Source of the DNA: Neptunicoccus sediminis
GTDB taxonomy: Bacteria > Pseudomonadota > Alphaproteobacteria > Rhodobacterales > Rhodobacteraceae
DNA: 64,000 bases
Assembly (NCBI RefSeq): GCF_001719615.1
Contig: NZ_MDVX01000002.1
Span: 1 to 64,000 of the forward strand
Direction of reading: 5' to 3'
Part shown: piece by piece, positions 1 to 8,338 of the stretch
Layout: each line of letters begins with the position of its first letter
How positions within the stretch are numbered: position 1 is the first letter of the stretch
Position numbers and translations under genes: made by a program
The notes under the pieces: model-generated
Told to the model about the DNA's origin: nothing
What the model saw: the letters and a program-made list of their open reading frames with translations, nothing else
The model's database searches: none

Positions 1-122
1 AAATCCCATGTCTATCACTCCATATCTCCCTGAACAAATTCGTCAGGGCAATGTGTTCACATGGGTCAATTCTCAGTGAAAATTTTGTAGGCTACCGGGT
101 CACTTCTCAACGGAAATCAACA
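1..122. mobile_element. Right end of an IS21-family insertion sequence (partial)
   Basis: Two spaced repeats of the kind found at IS21-family ends are visible: GGGTCAATTCTCAGTGAAAA at about 63-82 and GGGTCACTTCTCAACGGAAA at about 97-116. The second continues to ATCAACA and ends at 122, so the reverse complement begins TGTTGATTTCC, the typical IS21-family tip. No istA or istB coding sequence lies in this window, so the body must be to the left. The sequence after 122 changes character and reads as a truncated ORF. The exact boundary is inferred because the left end and the target duplication are not visible. Confidence 0.65.
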
Positions 123-450
123 CGGGGATGGTTGGGAGGCCCTGTTCCGGTTCTTCAAGAACTGGAGCCGCAGCATCAAGGCCGCGATGGGACGCCCGCA
201 GAAGCCACTGCCTGCTCCACCACCCCTGACGCCTGCAAAGAAGTCTCAGGGGCCAACACAAGGCTTTCCGGTCCATCGAAGAGGCTCCGATGGCAAAACC
301 GACCAAGAGTTCGAGCTGCCTGATCAGGAAGAACCCTCCGCTTATGAAGTTGACGAAGGAGAGGTGATCGACGAGTCGGAAGTTCTTTTCGAGCCGGAAG
401 AGCCAATGCCCGACGATGAAAATGAAACAGGGCCCGCGTTCGGGCCCTGA
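123..450 (+). pseudogene. 3' remnant of an unrecognised ORF, cut by the IS21-type end
   Basis: One frame is open from the IS boundary to a TGA at 448-450. It begins D-G-W-E-A-L-F-R-F-F-K-N-W and continues through a proline-rich middle into a strongly acidic C-terminus rich in D and E. The first ATG in this frame is at 187, after the well-structured aromatic part, and there is an in-frame TAG at 88-90 inside the IS. That suggests the gene lost its 5' part to the insertion. The family is not recognised. A GGGCCCG/CGGGCCC inverted repeat (430-447) overlaps the last codons. Confidence 0.4.
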
Positions 451-519
451 AACTAAAGTGTATAAGTATGTTAAATGGGTAGCTACTGTCCCGGAAACGG
501 TTTAACCAAACGGCACTCG

Positions 520-702
520 TCAGGCGTCCTCTCTCGTGTCCAGCCAGCGCTGCAGGTCACTCTGCCGCCAGCCCACAAGACGAGCGGTCAGCTTGATCTG
601 GGACGGGAACTCCCCGCTCTGTATCCGGCGGTAAATCGTAGACCGGCTCAAACCCGTCAGGTGCATCACTTCCTTCTGCATCAAAATGCGATCGATCGTC
701 AT
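520..702 (-). CDS. AlpA-type winged-helix regulator / excisionase-like protein
   Basis: The product is a 60-residue DNA-binding protein of the Phage_AlpA family. It shows the signature M-x-x-x-E-V-x-x-L-T-G-L-S-R-S-T-I-Y-R at about 8-25, then G-E-F-P near 31-34 and the closing W-R-x-S-D-L-Q-R-W. Such proteins act as activators or excisionases for integrated elements, which fits the nearby recombinase gene and IS end. Upstream of the start, two direct copies of GTTTAAA at 746-752 and 758-764 could form an operator. That role is inference. The start is the only ATG that gives the full family length. Confidence 0.8.
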   Translation of the reverse strand: MTIDRILMQKEVMHLTGLSRSTIYRRIQSGEFPSQIKLTARLVGWRQSDLQRWLDTREDA

Positions 703-931
703 ATATTTTCCTTTCTAAACGATTTGTCACAACCTAGCAGGACATGTTTAAAATCAGGTTTAAAGGTGGGGTGGAAATGCGGACGCGGTTAGACATTTGG
801 GCTGAAATTAGATCTTTGTTGCGCTCCACAACAACGGTAGCTTTGCGCAGCTCGTGATCTTTAAACGGCCACGCGAACGGCCCGAACCAGCCGTTCGCCT
901 CGTGGCCTGCCGCTGCGGGGAAGTTTCACCA

Positions 932-990
932 AACCGACCATTCGTCCATCGTGCAGCATTGCCGCCGGATGAAAGACGGAAGAGCGGACA
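932..990 (+). repeat. Dispersed intergenic repeat, copy A
   Basis: The core reads GACCATTCGTCCATCGTGCA, then GCATT, a GGATGAAAG segment and AGCGGAC. Copies B (2801-2858) and C (8339-8398, opposite strand) share this order of blocks. An inverted repeat GCGAACGG/CCGTTCGC at 873-898 lies just before the core. No convincing ORF crosses it. The stretch 703-1075 has no other gene that I can support. Confidence 0.6.
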
Positions 991-1075
991 AACCGGATCT
1001 TTGCCGCAAGTGCGCAAATGCCCGATTTGGCGAGCCGTTCAATAAGCGTACATTCCCGAATTCCAAAGGTTTAAG

Positions 1076-1771
1076 TCAGGAACGATGTGCACGGAGGGCT
1101 TCGGGGACAGCTATGAGAAGCAATACGGAAGCCGCGATCACAAAAAGCCAACTCCCTACAAGTTGAAACAATACCGCCCCGCAGACGCCCCCAATGGTGA
1201 AGCTGGCGAGGGTCAAGCTGTGTAGTTTGAGATTTGGCATAGCGTCTTGCCGCAACTTTGCTTCATCCGCGATCGCTACCAACTCTATTCCGATATCGGT
1301 TGCCATTCCTGACACATGGGTCGTGCGTACCCGCGCCCGTGAGATCATCGTCGTGACCGCGTTTTGAAGCCCCATAATAAAACTGAGAATGATGACTAGA
1401 ATTGTCTCATTAGGGGACGCGAACGACAGAAGAAGCACCGTGCCAAGCAGCAAAAGTATGAAGGCCTCAACCGTTATCGCGAGGGCGTAGATTGACTGAA
1501 GGTTTCTCTTTTTTCCGGCTCGTATGACCAAGGCCGCTATATTTGCACCGAAGATAAATGCAGCGACCAGACCCAAGAACGACAACGACATCACAACGGC
1601 ACCACCCGCGAAGTTATCCGCGAAGGCCGAAATGTTGCCCGTCATATTCGCGGTAAATGTCCCAGCGATAAGGAATCCGACGGCGTTTAACGCCCCTGCT
1701 ATCGAGGACAAGAGACCTGCCAGAACCAGATCAATTTTTGTGGTGCGATCATCGCCAACTTTGATTAGCAT
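1076..1771 (-). CDS. DUF1275 (YoaK-type) membrane protein
   Basis: The product is a 231-residue integral membrane protein of the DUF1275/YoaK family, whose function is unknown. About six hydrophobic segments are visible. The family signature is present near the N-terminus, [13 protein letters not shown], followed by F-T-A-N-M-T-G-N at about 39-46. The second half has the conserved M-G-L-Q-N-A and the T-H-V-S-G segment near 150. The length is normal for the family. It is monocistronic, between the AlpA-type gene and the recombinase, and its link to them is unclear. Confidence 0.85.
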   Translation of the reverse strand: MLIKVGDDRTTKIDLVLAGLLSSIAGALNAVGFLIAGTFTANMTGNISAFADNFAGGAVVMSLSFLGLVAAFIFGANIAALVIRAGKKRNLQSIYALAITVEAFILLLLGTVLLLSFASPNETILVIILSFIMGLQNAVTTMISRARVRTTHVSGMATDIGIELVAIADEAKLRQDAMPNLKLHSLTLASFTIGGVCGAVLFQLVGSWLFVIAASVLLLIAVPEALRAHRS

Positions 1772-2091
1772 TGTGGTTCCCGTTCAATGTTCTCTCAAAA
1801 GATGCCATTGGCCGATGGTATTCACAAACGTAAACACGACGGTTGAGAAAAACCTCTTTTGTGGCTCAAAAAATTGTCTCCCTAAAATGTTGTAAGAAAC
1901 CCCGCTCAAAACCTAAGTGGTTGATAAAGTTTTTCTGCAATCCGTCGTTTAGCCGAAATTCGTGTATAACGCAGCATCGGTAAGATTGGGCTCCAAGCGG
2001 ACCTCGGATGCACCGCGGCATCATGTGATACGATGCCTTCTCAACGTCGAGTTGTCGATGTGGGTGGGCGCGGTGGATCGGAGGGTTCATC
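1772..2091. other. Gene-free stretch; possible degenerate copy of the dispersed repeat
   Basis: No ORF here looks real. At about 1957-2005 the blocks ATTCGTGTATAACGCAGCAT and CCAAGCGGAC resemble the ATTCGTxCATCGTGCAGCAT and AGCGGAC blocks of repeat copies A-C. This could be a decayed fourth copy, but the match is weak. The rest presumably carries the promoters of the two divergent neighbours. Confidence 0.3.
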
Positions 2092-2724
2092 ATGGAAACA
2101 CCAAACTTACCTGCCATCCGCGCATTGCGCCTAGCTTGGAACAAAGGCCGCATCGTCGGCCAGAAACGGCCCCTCAAGCCCAAACACGTCTGGGCGATCA
2201 GGGTGCGGCTGGAGCTGGCCGAAAACTATCGTGATCTGGCCTTCTTCAATCCTGCCATCGACAGTAAGCTGCACGGCTGCGACCTGGTGAAGATGAAAGT
2301 GGTCGATGTCATGGCATCAGGCCAAATCATGGAACGTGCATCGGTTCTGCAAAGCAAAACCCAGAAATCTGTGCGTTTCGAAATTTCTGAGGGCACACGT
2401 GCGTCCCTCGCAAGATGGATGAAGGAGCCGCTCATGGTTGGCTCCGCACACCTCTGGCCTGGGCGATTTCACGAACGAATTCACATCTTGACCCGCCAGT
2501 ACGCGCGTATTGTTCGTAAGTGGGTAACCTGCATTGGCCTCGAGGCCAGCACCTATGATACGCACTCGATGAGGCGGACTAAGGTGACCCAAATTTATAA
2601 GAAGACGGGCAACCTTCGGGCAGTCCAGCTGTTTTTAAGCCATACCAAGATAGACAGCACTGTCAGATACCTTGGCTTTGAACTCGAAGATGCGCTGGCG
2701 ATAGCCGAAGCTATCGAAATATAA
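2092..2724 (+). CDS. Tyrosine recombinase (integrase), box-I Arg replaced by His
   Basis: The product is a 210-residue phage-type integrase that consists essentially of the catalytic domain. Box II is intact: H158-S-M-R161, then S-H184-T-K-I-D, and the nucleophile Tyr193 in V-R-Y193-L-G. A candidate lysine is K89 in Q-S-K-T. Box I normally reads L-R-G-x-D/E-L. Here it reads S-K-L-H61-G-C-D-L, so the first catalytic arginine is His (codon CAC; CGC would be Arg). The protein lacks the usual SAM-like arm-binding domain, as do several short integrases of this kind. It may be inactive. The adjacent AlpA-type protein and IS end support a mobile origin. Confidence 0.85.
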   Translation: METPNLPAIRALRLAWNKGRIVGQKRPLKPKHVWAIRVRLELAENYRDLAFFNPAIDSKLHGCDLVKMKVVDVMASGQIMERASVLQSKTQKSVRFEISEGTRASLARWMKEPLMVGSAHLWPGRFHERIHILTRQYARIVRKWVTCIGLEASTYDTHSMRRTKVTQIYKKTGNLRAVQLFLSHTKIDSTVRYLGFELEDALAIAEAIEI

Positions 2725-2800
2725 ATGCAAGGGCCGTCTTCACGGACGGCCCAAAGCGGCCTTCCATCCAGCACGCCGATGCCGCGCCGCAGCTTCCCCA

Positions 2801-2858
2801 GACCGGCCATTCGTTCATGGCGCAGCACTTTCGGAGGATGAAGGTCGATTGAACGGAC
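2801..2858 (+). repeat. Dispersed intergenic repeat, copy B
   Basis: The core begins GACCGGCCATTCGTTCATGG, continues CGCAGCACTT and GGATGAAGGTC, and ends GAACGGAC. It matches copy C (rc of 8339-8398) most closely at the GACCGGCCATTCGT block. A perfect 8-bp hairpin GGGCCGTC/GACGGCCC (2731-2752) sits between the recombinase stop and this copy. It lacks a T run, so it is not a typical terminator. Nothing else is evident in 2725-2930. Confidence 0.6.
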
Positions 2859-2930
2859 ATAGCTACGGTTTGTTGACTTCGCAGCAGTGGCGGCCTTCTG
2901 AAGCTGCGTGGCGATCGAAGCCCAGCCCGC

Positions 2931-4034
2931 CTAAGTTTCCGCTTGTTCGGCGTCACGCTCTTCCTTTGGCACCCTCTGTTCATGCGCTGTTTCACTACCA
3001 GAGAGAAAGATTCCCACTCCTTTAAGTGCAGGTATCTTGTCTGAGAAGACTCGCAGAACAATCAAAGCCGGGACGGCGATAAACATGCCGATGACAGACC
3101 AAGCCCAGCCCCAGAACGCCACCGCAAGGAATACCAGAACCGGGTTCAGCTTCAAACTACGCCCGACTGCATATGGCGTGATAAACTGTCCTTCTATCGT
3201 TGTCAGTCCAAGATAAACCCCTGCCACGATTAAGGCTGAAGACACGGTATCAAAGCTGATGACAGCTATGAAGAAAGCGAGCAGGACACCTGCAATTGCT
3301 CCAAGGAAAGGGATGTAGTTGAGAGCAAATGCCAGAACCCCGAAAAGTAAGGGGTTCGGCATTCCCAATCCCCAAAGCGCAAGACCGACAGACACGCCAA
3401 GGCCCGCGTTGATTGCTGTGATGGTGAGGAAGTAGCGCGACAGCTTGCGTTCAATATCGTAGGAAATCTGTATCGCTCTCTTCTTATCTTTAAATGTTGG
3501 CGCAGTCTGAACCAGCTTTTCATAAAACATGTCACCTGAAGCGGTCAGAAAGAAAAATAGGACCAAGGTGAAAATGATCTGACCCATGACGGACGGTGCA
3601 GTAGTGAGCGTTTGAGACAGAACGCTCGGTCCCTGAACGACTACCTCTTGGGGTGCTTCATCGCTCGGAGCGGCTGTCTCGGCGCCAGATTGTCCACCCT
3701 CGGCCACCTCTTGAACCTCATCCGATGCCTCCGCTACTTTCTGTATAACCTCTGAGACACCGCGCAACTTGCGTTCCACATCAGCTGCAATGGTCTCACG
3801 GTCGGCGACGTACTGCTGGATAGGACCGGAGAGCACCAAGGCAAGTGCGCTGAACCCCACCGCAAGAGCGGAAACAAACAACAGCGCGCTCACTGGCGGC
3901 GGCACGCGGCGACGCTGCAAAAAACGGCGAATGGGCGAGAAAGTTAGGGCCAGAAGAAAGGCGAGAAAGACGGGCATGATGAATGTGCGCCCAAGAACCA
4001 CCGCAGCGACCAGAGCAAGGACTGCAAGCGTCAC
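2931..4034 (-). CDS. AI-2E family transporter (PerM/YdiK-like), possibly 5'-interrupted
   Basis: The product is a polytopic permease-like protein of the AI-2E transporter family. It has paired N-terminal helices, a large soluble loop at about 80-140 (acidic, A/E-rich) and a C-terminal helix block containing F-A-L-N-Y-I-P-F-L-G-A and G-Q-F-I-T-P-Y, both family hallmarks. The 367-residue reading begins at a GTG (4034-4032) with no Shine-Dalgarno site, directly at the first helix. In the same frame an ATG at 4085 has an AAGGTGG site upstream and codes for 16 residues, M-S-E-I-D-P-P-L..., then hits TAG at 4037-4035. The original start was probably 4085, so the gene may be translated only from the weak GTG or not at all. 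Confidence 0.75.
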   Translation of the reverse strand: MTLAVLALVAAVVLGRTFIMPVFLAFLLALTFSPIRRFLQRRRVPPPVSALLFVSALAVGFSALALVLSGPIQQYVADRETIAADVERKLRGVSEVIQKVAEASDEVQEVAEGGQSGAETAAPSDEAPQEVVVQGPSVLSQTLTTAPSVMGQIIFTLVLFFFLTASGDMFYEKLVQTAPTFKDKKRAIQISYDIERKLSRYFLTITAINAGLGVSVGLALWGLGMPNPLLFGVLAFALNYIPFLGAIAGVLLAFFIAVISFDTVSSALIVAGVYLGLTTIEGQFITPYAVGRSLKLNPVLVFLAVAFWGWAWSVIGMFIAVPALIVLRVFSDKIPALKGVGIFLSGSETAHEQRVPKEERDAEQAET

Positions 4035-4341
4035 CTAGGGCCAATTAGTGGGTCGCAATGGCAAAGGCGGATCGATCTCAGACATAGCGAGTACCACCTT
4101 CTTTGAGATGCAAAATGAGAGGGAAGACAGTCAACGAGAGGAAGACGCCGGAAATTTTCCACAAGATAGGCCTCACAACGACAATCCTTCAGCAGTTCTG
4201 CTCTTATACATACCTTGAAGCCGCTATCCGGCAAGCGATGTTGTTCACAAGAAGATCTTGAAGGGATGGCTCACTGCCATTTTGCAATTGCATATGAGCG
4301 GCTTACCGCGTGAGCATGCCAGCAGCAAAGAAAGACACCTC

Positions 4342-5197
4342 ATGATCCGTAGTCGATTGAAGTTCACCAATCAGAATCTGAGCGAGAATCTGTGAATCAG
4401 GCCTCTTCGCAATGCGGTTCTCGCAATTTTGGTCGTGTATGTGGTGCATTTTGCGGACACCCTGCCCCTACGGGACATCGCGCCTGACATCATTATAGAG
4501 ACGGTCGAAAAACTGTTGACGGAGATCTCCGCAAGCATGCACGGGGTTGCCACATTTGCCGTCGCATCCTTGGTATCAGCTTATGCCTCCGCAGGCGGCC
4601 GTGCGACGCCCCGCGCCTTTGCGCTCATAATCGCGGATGGTATGTCGCAAGAAGCCCTCTCGAGCTTCATTGGCGCCTTCATTTTCAGCATCGTCGGGAT
4701 CAAGCGGTCAAAGTTGGCTTCTTCGGTGTCGCAGGACGCCTTGCGCTCTTCCTTTTCACAATTGCAATATTTGCTTGGGTGGTGCTCACCTTCGTCCGCT
4801 GGGTCGACAACATCGCACGCCTTGGTCGCATCGAGAACACGATAGAAAAAGTGGATGCCGCAACCCGCGAAGCCTTTCATCATTTTCATCGCACAGCCCC
4901 GCTCGGAGGCCGGCCTGTCATCAACTACCCAAAGAATGGGGTGGATCTTTACTCAGATGAACTGGGGTTTATCCAGCACATCGATACGGGGCGGCTCGAA
5001 GAATGGGCAAAGGAAAATGATGTGGTGGTTTATGTCAAAAGCCTGCCAGGAGCGTTTATTCATCCACAACGTTCACTCGCAACGATTGCTCAAGAACTGA
5101 AAAAACAGTGTTGGACCTAAGCGAGCCCCTAAACGCCTCTGTGCTGGCTGAACGCCGAACCTATTCAAGCGACCCTCGCTTCGGCGGCAATCGCTAA
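4342..5197 (+). pseudogene. DUF2254 membrane protein pseudogene (nonsense plus two frameshifts, truncated)
   Basis: Three frames together spell one DUF2254-family protein. The first runs from ATG 4342 (M-I-R-S-R-L-K-F...S-E-N-L), meets TGA at 4393-4395 where Trp would fit (S-E-K-L-W-I-R-P-L is the expected pattern), and continues through V-V-Y-V-V-H-F-A-D to F-S-I-V-G-I at about 4701. A one-base loss near 4699-4703 moves the frame to Q-A-V-K-V-G-F-F-G-V-A-G-R and on to 5117. A second one-base loss near 5105-5115 leads to E-R-R-T-Y-S-S-D-P-R-F-G, stopping at 5197. The conserved S-P-A-I-N-D-P region expected after D-P-R-F-G is absent. The family's function is unknown. Confidence 0.75.
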
Positions 5198-5280
5198 GAA
5201 ATTCAAGCGTGAACTGGCACCTGCCCAAGCTTCCGATTGAATTGGCCTGACGCACTGAGGCCAAGGCGGTCGATCTCGCT

Positions 5281-5304
5281 CCACACAACCACACAACCAC
5301 ACAA
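5281..5304. repeat. Short tandem repeat, three copies of CCACACAA
   Basis: Three perfect tandem copies of the 8-mer CCACACAA lie in the gap between the DUF2254 pseudogene and the sensor kinase gene. They look like a simple slippage tract with no evident role. Confidence 0.7.
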
Positions 5305-5375
5305 ACGTAATTCGTTCAGGTATTTTCAGCAATACAGCCAAAATCTCGATTGCAGCTTGGCGTCTGTCGCTATTA

Positions 5376-7067
5376 CTAAATAGATTGGCCAATGCAGGGC
5401 AGCATGATCTCAACTCTGGTTCCTTGGCCAACCTCGCTCTGCACTGATATGTCACCGCCAGTGTCCACTGCGAATTGCCGAGTTTGATACAGGCCCAATC
5501 CCGTGCCATGCTCCTTTTTGCTTGTGACGAAGGGGCTAAACAATGTCTCGATTGATGCTGCTGGAATACCTTTCCCGGTATCTTCGACCATGACAGCGAC
5601 GAAGTTCCCGCCAGCAAGGCGTTGATGCTCATCTCCCTGAACTACCCGCGTCGATATCACTAAACGTCCGCCGTCGCCCATTGCGTGCGAGGCGTTAATC
5701 ACAAGGTTCATCACGGCCGCATCGAAGAGTGCAGGACTCGCCATGATCTGCGCGTCATTGGCCGAAAGTCTGAGTTGCAGATCGACGTCCACCGCTATGC
5801 ATCGGCGCAAAAGTCCTTCAAGCTTGGCAATCTGGGCGTCGGGATCAATCGCAATTTTGTTAACCTCGTGGTCTTTGGCGAAGCATAGCAGTTCGTTGGT
5901 CAGTCGGTCGCCCCGATCTATTGCATCTTCAAGATGGACCAGCAGATTTTCGTCAGCGCCCTGCCGCCGCAAGCTACGCACACCTGCATGAATTACCGAT
6001 ACCAAGTTCTTGAAATCATGTGCCACGCCGCTTGTCATGTATCCGACAGTCTCAAGCTTTTCCTGCATCAAGGCCTGCTGTCGGTGGGCTTGACGTTCCA
6101 GTTCTCGTCGCGACAAGATGGAATACAAAAGGACAATGAGGGCGATCACCAAAGCATCCATCAGCATAAGGAGCCAGATTGAGTTTTTCCAACTGGCCAT
6201 CGCCTCGCTCTGATCATGTGCCAATGTAACCAGCAGCGGGTAATCTTTGAGCCGCTCATATCCCACAATTGAAGGCTGGTCGGAAAGGGGGTTCGTGGCC
6301 CGGTAGACACCGACCGGTGCGCGTGGAACGTGAGATCTGAATAACTCAAGACCTTCGGGCGCTTTCCCATAAAGGTCTGGCTGAGGCGGGCTGCTGGCAA
6401 TCAATGTCCCATCCTGATGAAACAGGGCAATCGCATCGCCCGGTTGTAGCTGCAGACGGCCGTAAGTCTGCTCAACGAATAAGGGATCAACCGCTGCCAC
6501 AACGATTCCGGTGAATTCCCCATCGGGGCTTTGAATTCGGCGCGAAATCGGCACGAACCACTCCGCGACGGAGCGGCTTAGGATCGGCCGCCCGACAAAC
6601 ATCTCCAGCGTTGGATCGTCCCGTAACGCCTGAAAATAGCGGCGGTCCTCCAACGAGACGCGCGGTGTGTTGGGGTAATCCGTATCATGAGTAATAAACC
6701 CGTCGGGACCGATAACAAACAGTGCCCGGACAATGCCCAGATGGTCGCGCGCGTCGCGCATAAAGGTTCGAAAATCGACATCGTCATGCTCAATCGCCTC
6801 GCGCTCGAGCTGGACTGCCAATGACCTAAGGGTTACATCCGTTGTTTCGAACACCAGGCGGGCCTGATCACCCAGAAGCGACGTCATATTTGCCACGGCA
6901 ACCTGTGCCTCTTGGATGGCAGCCTGTCGCGATTGCACGATGAACCCGAGCGAAAACACGATAAGTGCCGAAATCAGAATGCCTGTTTCAAGCCGAAGCC
7001 GCCGCGGCGTTGCCGCGAGCTTGTGGCGGACCTGCTCTAAATATGAGTGAAGCGCGCGCTGATTCAT
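5376..7067 (-). CDS. Membrane sensor histidine kinase with periplasmic Cache-type domain
   Basis: The 563-residue product has TM1 at about 29-45 and TM2 at about 297-317. These enclose a periplasmic dCache/PDC-like domain with F-V-I-G-P-D-G at 117-123 and R-R-Y-F at 142-145. The cytoplasmic part has the phosphoacceptor H350 in S-G-V-A-H-D-F-K-N, the N box N-L-V-I-N-A-S-H-A, the G1 box D-T-G-K-G-I and G2 G-T-G-L-G-L. The H-box pattern with D-F-K/N-N resembles NtrB/DctB-type kinases. No response regulator gene is adjacent, so it is an orphan here. Its ligand is unknown; the Cache fold usually binds small carboxylates or amino acids. The gene is divergent from the ArsR pair. Confidence 0.85.
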   Translation of the reverse strand: MNQRALHSYLEQVRHKLAATPRRLRLETGILISALIVFSLGFIVQSRQAAIQEAQVAVANMTSLLGDQARLVFETTDVTLRSLAVQLEREAIEHDDVDFRTFMRDARDHLGIVRALFVIGPDGFITHDTDYPNTPRVSLEDRRYFQALRDDPTLEMFVGRPILSRSVAEWFVPISRRIQSPDGEFTGIVVAAVDPLFVEQTYGRLQLQPGDAIALFHQDGTLIASSPPQPDLYGKAPEGLELFRSHVPRAPVGVYRATNPLSDQPSIVGYERLKDYPLLVTLAHDQSEAMASWKNSIWLLMLMDALVIALIVLLYSILSRRELERQAHRQQALMQEKLETVGYMTSGVAHDFKNLVSVIHAGVRSLRRQGADENLLVHLEDAIDRGDRLTNELLCFAKDHEVNKIAIDPDAQIAKLEGLLRRCIAVDVDLQLRLSANDAQIMASPALFDAAVMNLVINASHAMGDGGRLVISTRVVQGDEHQRLAGGNFVAVMVEDTGKGIPAASIETLFSPFVTSKKEHGTGLGLYQTRQFAVDTGGDISVQSEVGQGTRVEIMLPCIGQSI

Positions 7068-7440
7068 AGAGGCATCTTACAGTGCATGTATTCTTTATAA
7101 AGACATAAACGGCGGCGGAGTGGCCTTAGCAACTCGGCTTCTTCGGCCTCTTGGATGCCGAAATATAACTGGCAGGTGTGGGCCGAACCTAGATTAACCA
7201 GAACCTGCGGTCTGCGAATGTTTGCTTCCAGTTGTCTGAACAAAGTCATTTCCTTGATGCAGCGTAAGTCCGCTCCCCACCGAATGTGTCAACCGGGCGT
7301 GTCTGCTTTGGGCTGGGACCAGTCATCCGGTTGGTCGCGATGCTGCGTGCAACGTCAAGTTTTGAGTGCCGCGGCGCCGCACGTCCGGTTTGAGCCAAAC
7401 ATGTTGTTTCGTTAGGGTGTAGTGGCTGCCTGATTAGCTA
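7068..7440. other. Gene-free stretch between divergent genes
   Basis: No gene is supported. A 61-codon minus-strand ORF (7064-7249) overlaps the kinase start by ATGA, but it has no recognisable motif and no ribosome-binding site. It is listed among the rejected items. Confidence 0.4.
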
Positions 7441-7499
7441 TTACTTAGGTAAAGACCTTAACGTATTGACAGTTGCTGCTCAGTGATTTTACTTAGGTA
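7441..7499 (+). promoter_or_regulatory. Promoter with paired operators for the ArsR/SRPBCC operon
   Basis: TTACTTAGGTA occurs twice, at 7441-7451 and 7489-7499. The first copy extends to the dyad TTAC-TTAG-GTAA. Between them is a perfect -35 hexamer TTGACA at 7466-7471. A 17-bp spacer puts the -10 region on the second operator copy (TTACTT, 7489-7494), about 7 bp before the ATG at 7501. This arrangement implies autorepression and a leaderless or near-leaderless transcript. Binding by the ArsR-type product is inferred. Confidence 0.5.
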
Positions 7500-7500
7500 T

Positions 7501-7842
7501 ATGGCTAAGTATGATTCGACTCTTGATCTGTGCTTTGCCGCCCTAGGCGACCCGACGCGGCGAATGATCCTTCAGCGCCTCGCGCGGGGTGAGGCAACGG
7601 CGAGTGAACTGGCGGAACCGCACGCGATGGCTCTGCCGTCGTTCATGGAGCATCTGAAAAAGCTCGAAGCTGCTGGTTTGATTTCGTCCGAGAAGAAGGG
7701 TCGAACCCGCGTTTGCGAACTGGCACCAGATGCCTTCACCCCCGCGAAAAACTGGCTGACAGAACAGAGCGCCATTTGGGACGGACGGCTTGATCAATTT
7801 GACGACTATGTCACCAATCTCACGAAGGAGCGGAATAAATGA
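7501..7842 (+). CDS. ArsR-family transcriptional regulator
   Basis: The product is a 113-residue winged-helix repressor. It opens with L-D-L-C-F-A-A-L-G-D-P-T-R-R-M-I-L, the standard ArsR helix-1 motif, followed by G-E-A-T-A-S-E-L-A and a recognition helix containing S-F-M-E-H-L-K-K-L-E-A-A-G-L. No metal-binding E-L-C-V-C-D motif is present, so a non-metal signal is likely. Its stop overlaps the next start by four bases (ATGA), which suggests translational coupling to the SRPBCC gene. This ArsR/AHSA1 pairing is common. A GTG at 7483 would add six residues. I prefer 7501 because the protein then starts where family members do. Confidence 0.85.
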   Translation: MAKYDSTLDLCFAALGDPTRRMILQRLARGEATASELAEPHAMALPSFMEHLKKLEAAGLISSEKKGRTRVCELAPDAFTPAKNWLTEQSAIWDGRLDQFDDYVTNLTKERNK

Positions 7843-8306
7843 CTCTCGATCCGAAAACTGACCTGACATTTACGCGCACGATCAATGCGCCAAGAACTTT
7901 ACTCTGGGAATGCTGGACCACTCCCGAACACATCAAGAATTTCTTCATCCCCAAGCCCCACGGTATTGAGAGGTGTGAGATCGACCTGCGTGTGGGCGGC
8001 AAGTTCAACACGACGATGAATGTCGAAGGCAACCTGATAGAAAACGAGGGGGTCTATCTGGAAGTGGAGGACTGCAAGAGGCTCGTCTTCACGGATACAT
8101 ACAGCGAAGGCTGGAAGCCTGCCACTGATCCGTTCATGACCGCCATCATCGAGTTTGGAGACGATGGAAACGGCGGAACGACCTACACCGCGATCGCGCG
8201 GCATCGCTCGCCAGAAGCCCACCAGAGCCATGAAGACATGGGCTTCTATGACGGTTGGGGCACAGTAGCGACGCAACTTGAAGAATACGCCCAGACTCTC
8301 AGATGA
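7839..8306 (+). CDS. SRPBCC (AHSA1-type) domain protein
   Basis: The product is a 155-residue START/Bet v1-fold protein of the AHSA1 group. Typical features are F-T-R-T-I-N-A-P-R-T-L-L-W-E-C-W-T-T-P-E-H near the N-terminus, the D-L-R-V-G-G-K-F strand and the final G-W-G-T-V-A-T-Q-L-E-E helix. These proteins bind hydrophobic ligands, and in ArsR-linked pairs the ligand or function is usually unknown. It is co-transcribed with the upstream ArsR gene through a 4-base overlap. Confidence 0.85.
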   Translation: MTLDPKTDLTFTRTINAPRTLLWECWTTPEHIKNFFIPKPHGIERCEIDLRVGGKFNTTMNVEGNLIENEGVYLEVEDCKRLVFTDTYSEGWKPATDPFMTAIIEFGDDGNGGTTYTAIARHRSPEAHQSHEDMGFYDGWGTVATQLEEYAQTLR

Positions 8307-8338
8307 TTAAAAGCGGACTGTGCGTTGATGGCGGCAAA

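Noticed and set aside
720-770. GTTTAAAATCAGGTTTAAAG as a CtrA box
   Set aside because: The spacing between TTAA tetramers is 8 rather than 7; it may instead be an operator for the AlpA-type gene.
1866-2183. Minus-strand ORF of 105 codons upstream of the recombinase
   Set aside because: It overlaps the recombinase start, has no motif and is likely random.
7064-7249. 61-codon minus-strand ORF whose stop overlaps the kinase start by ATGA
   Set aside because: No ribosome-binding site for it, no recognisable motif, and the overlap alone is not enough.
7255-7420. Possible further copy of the dispersed repeat
   Set aside because: Only short blocks (TAAGTCCGCTCC) resemble the family; similarity is too weak to call.
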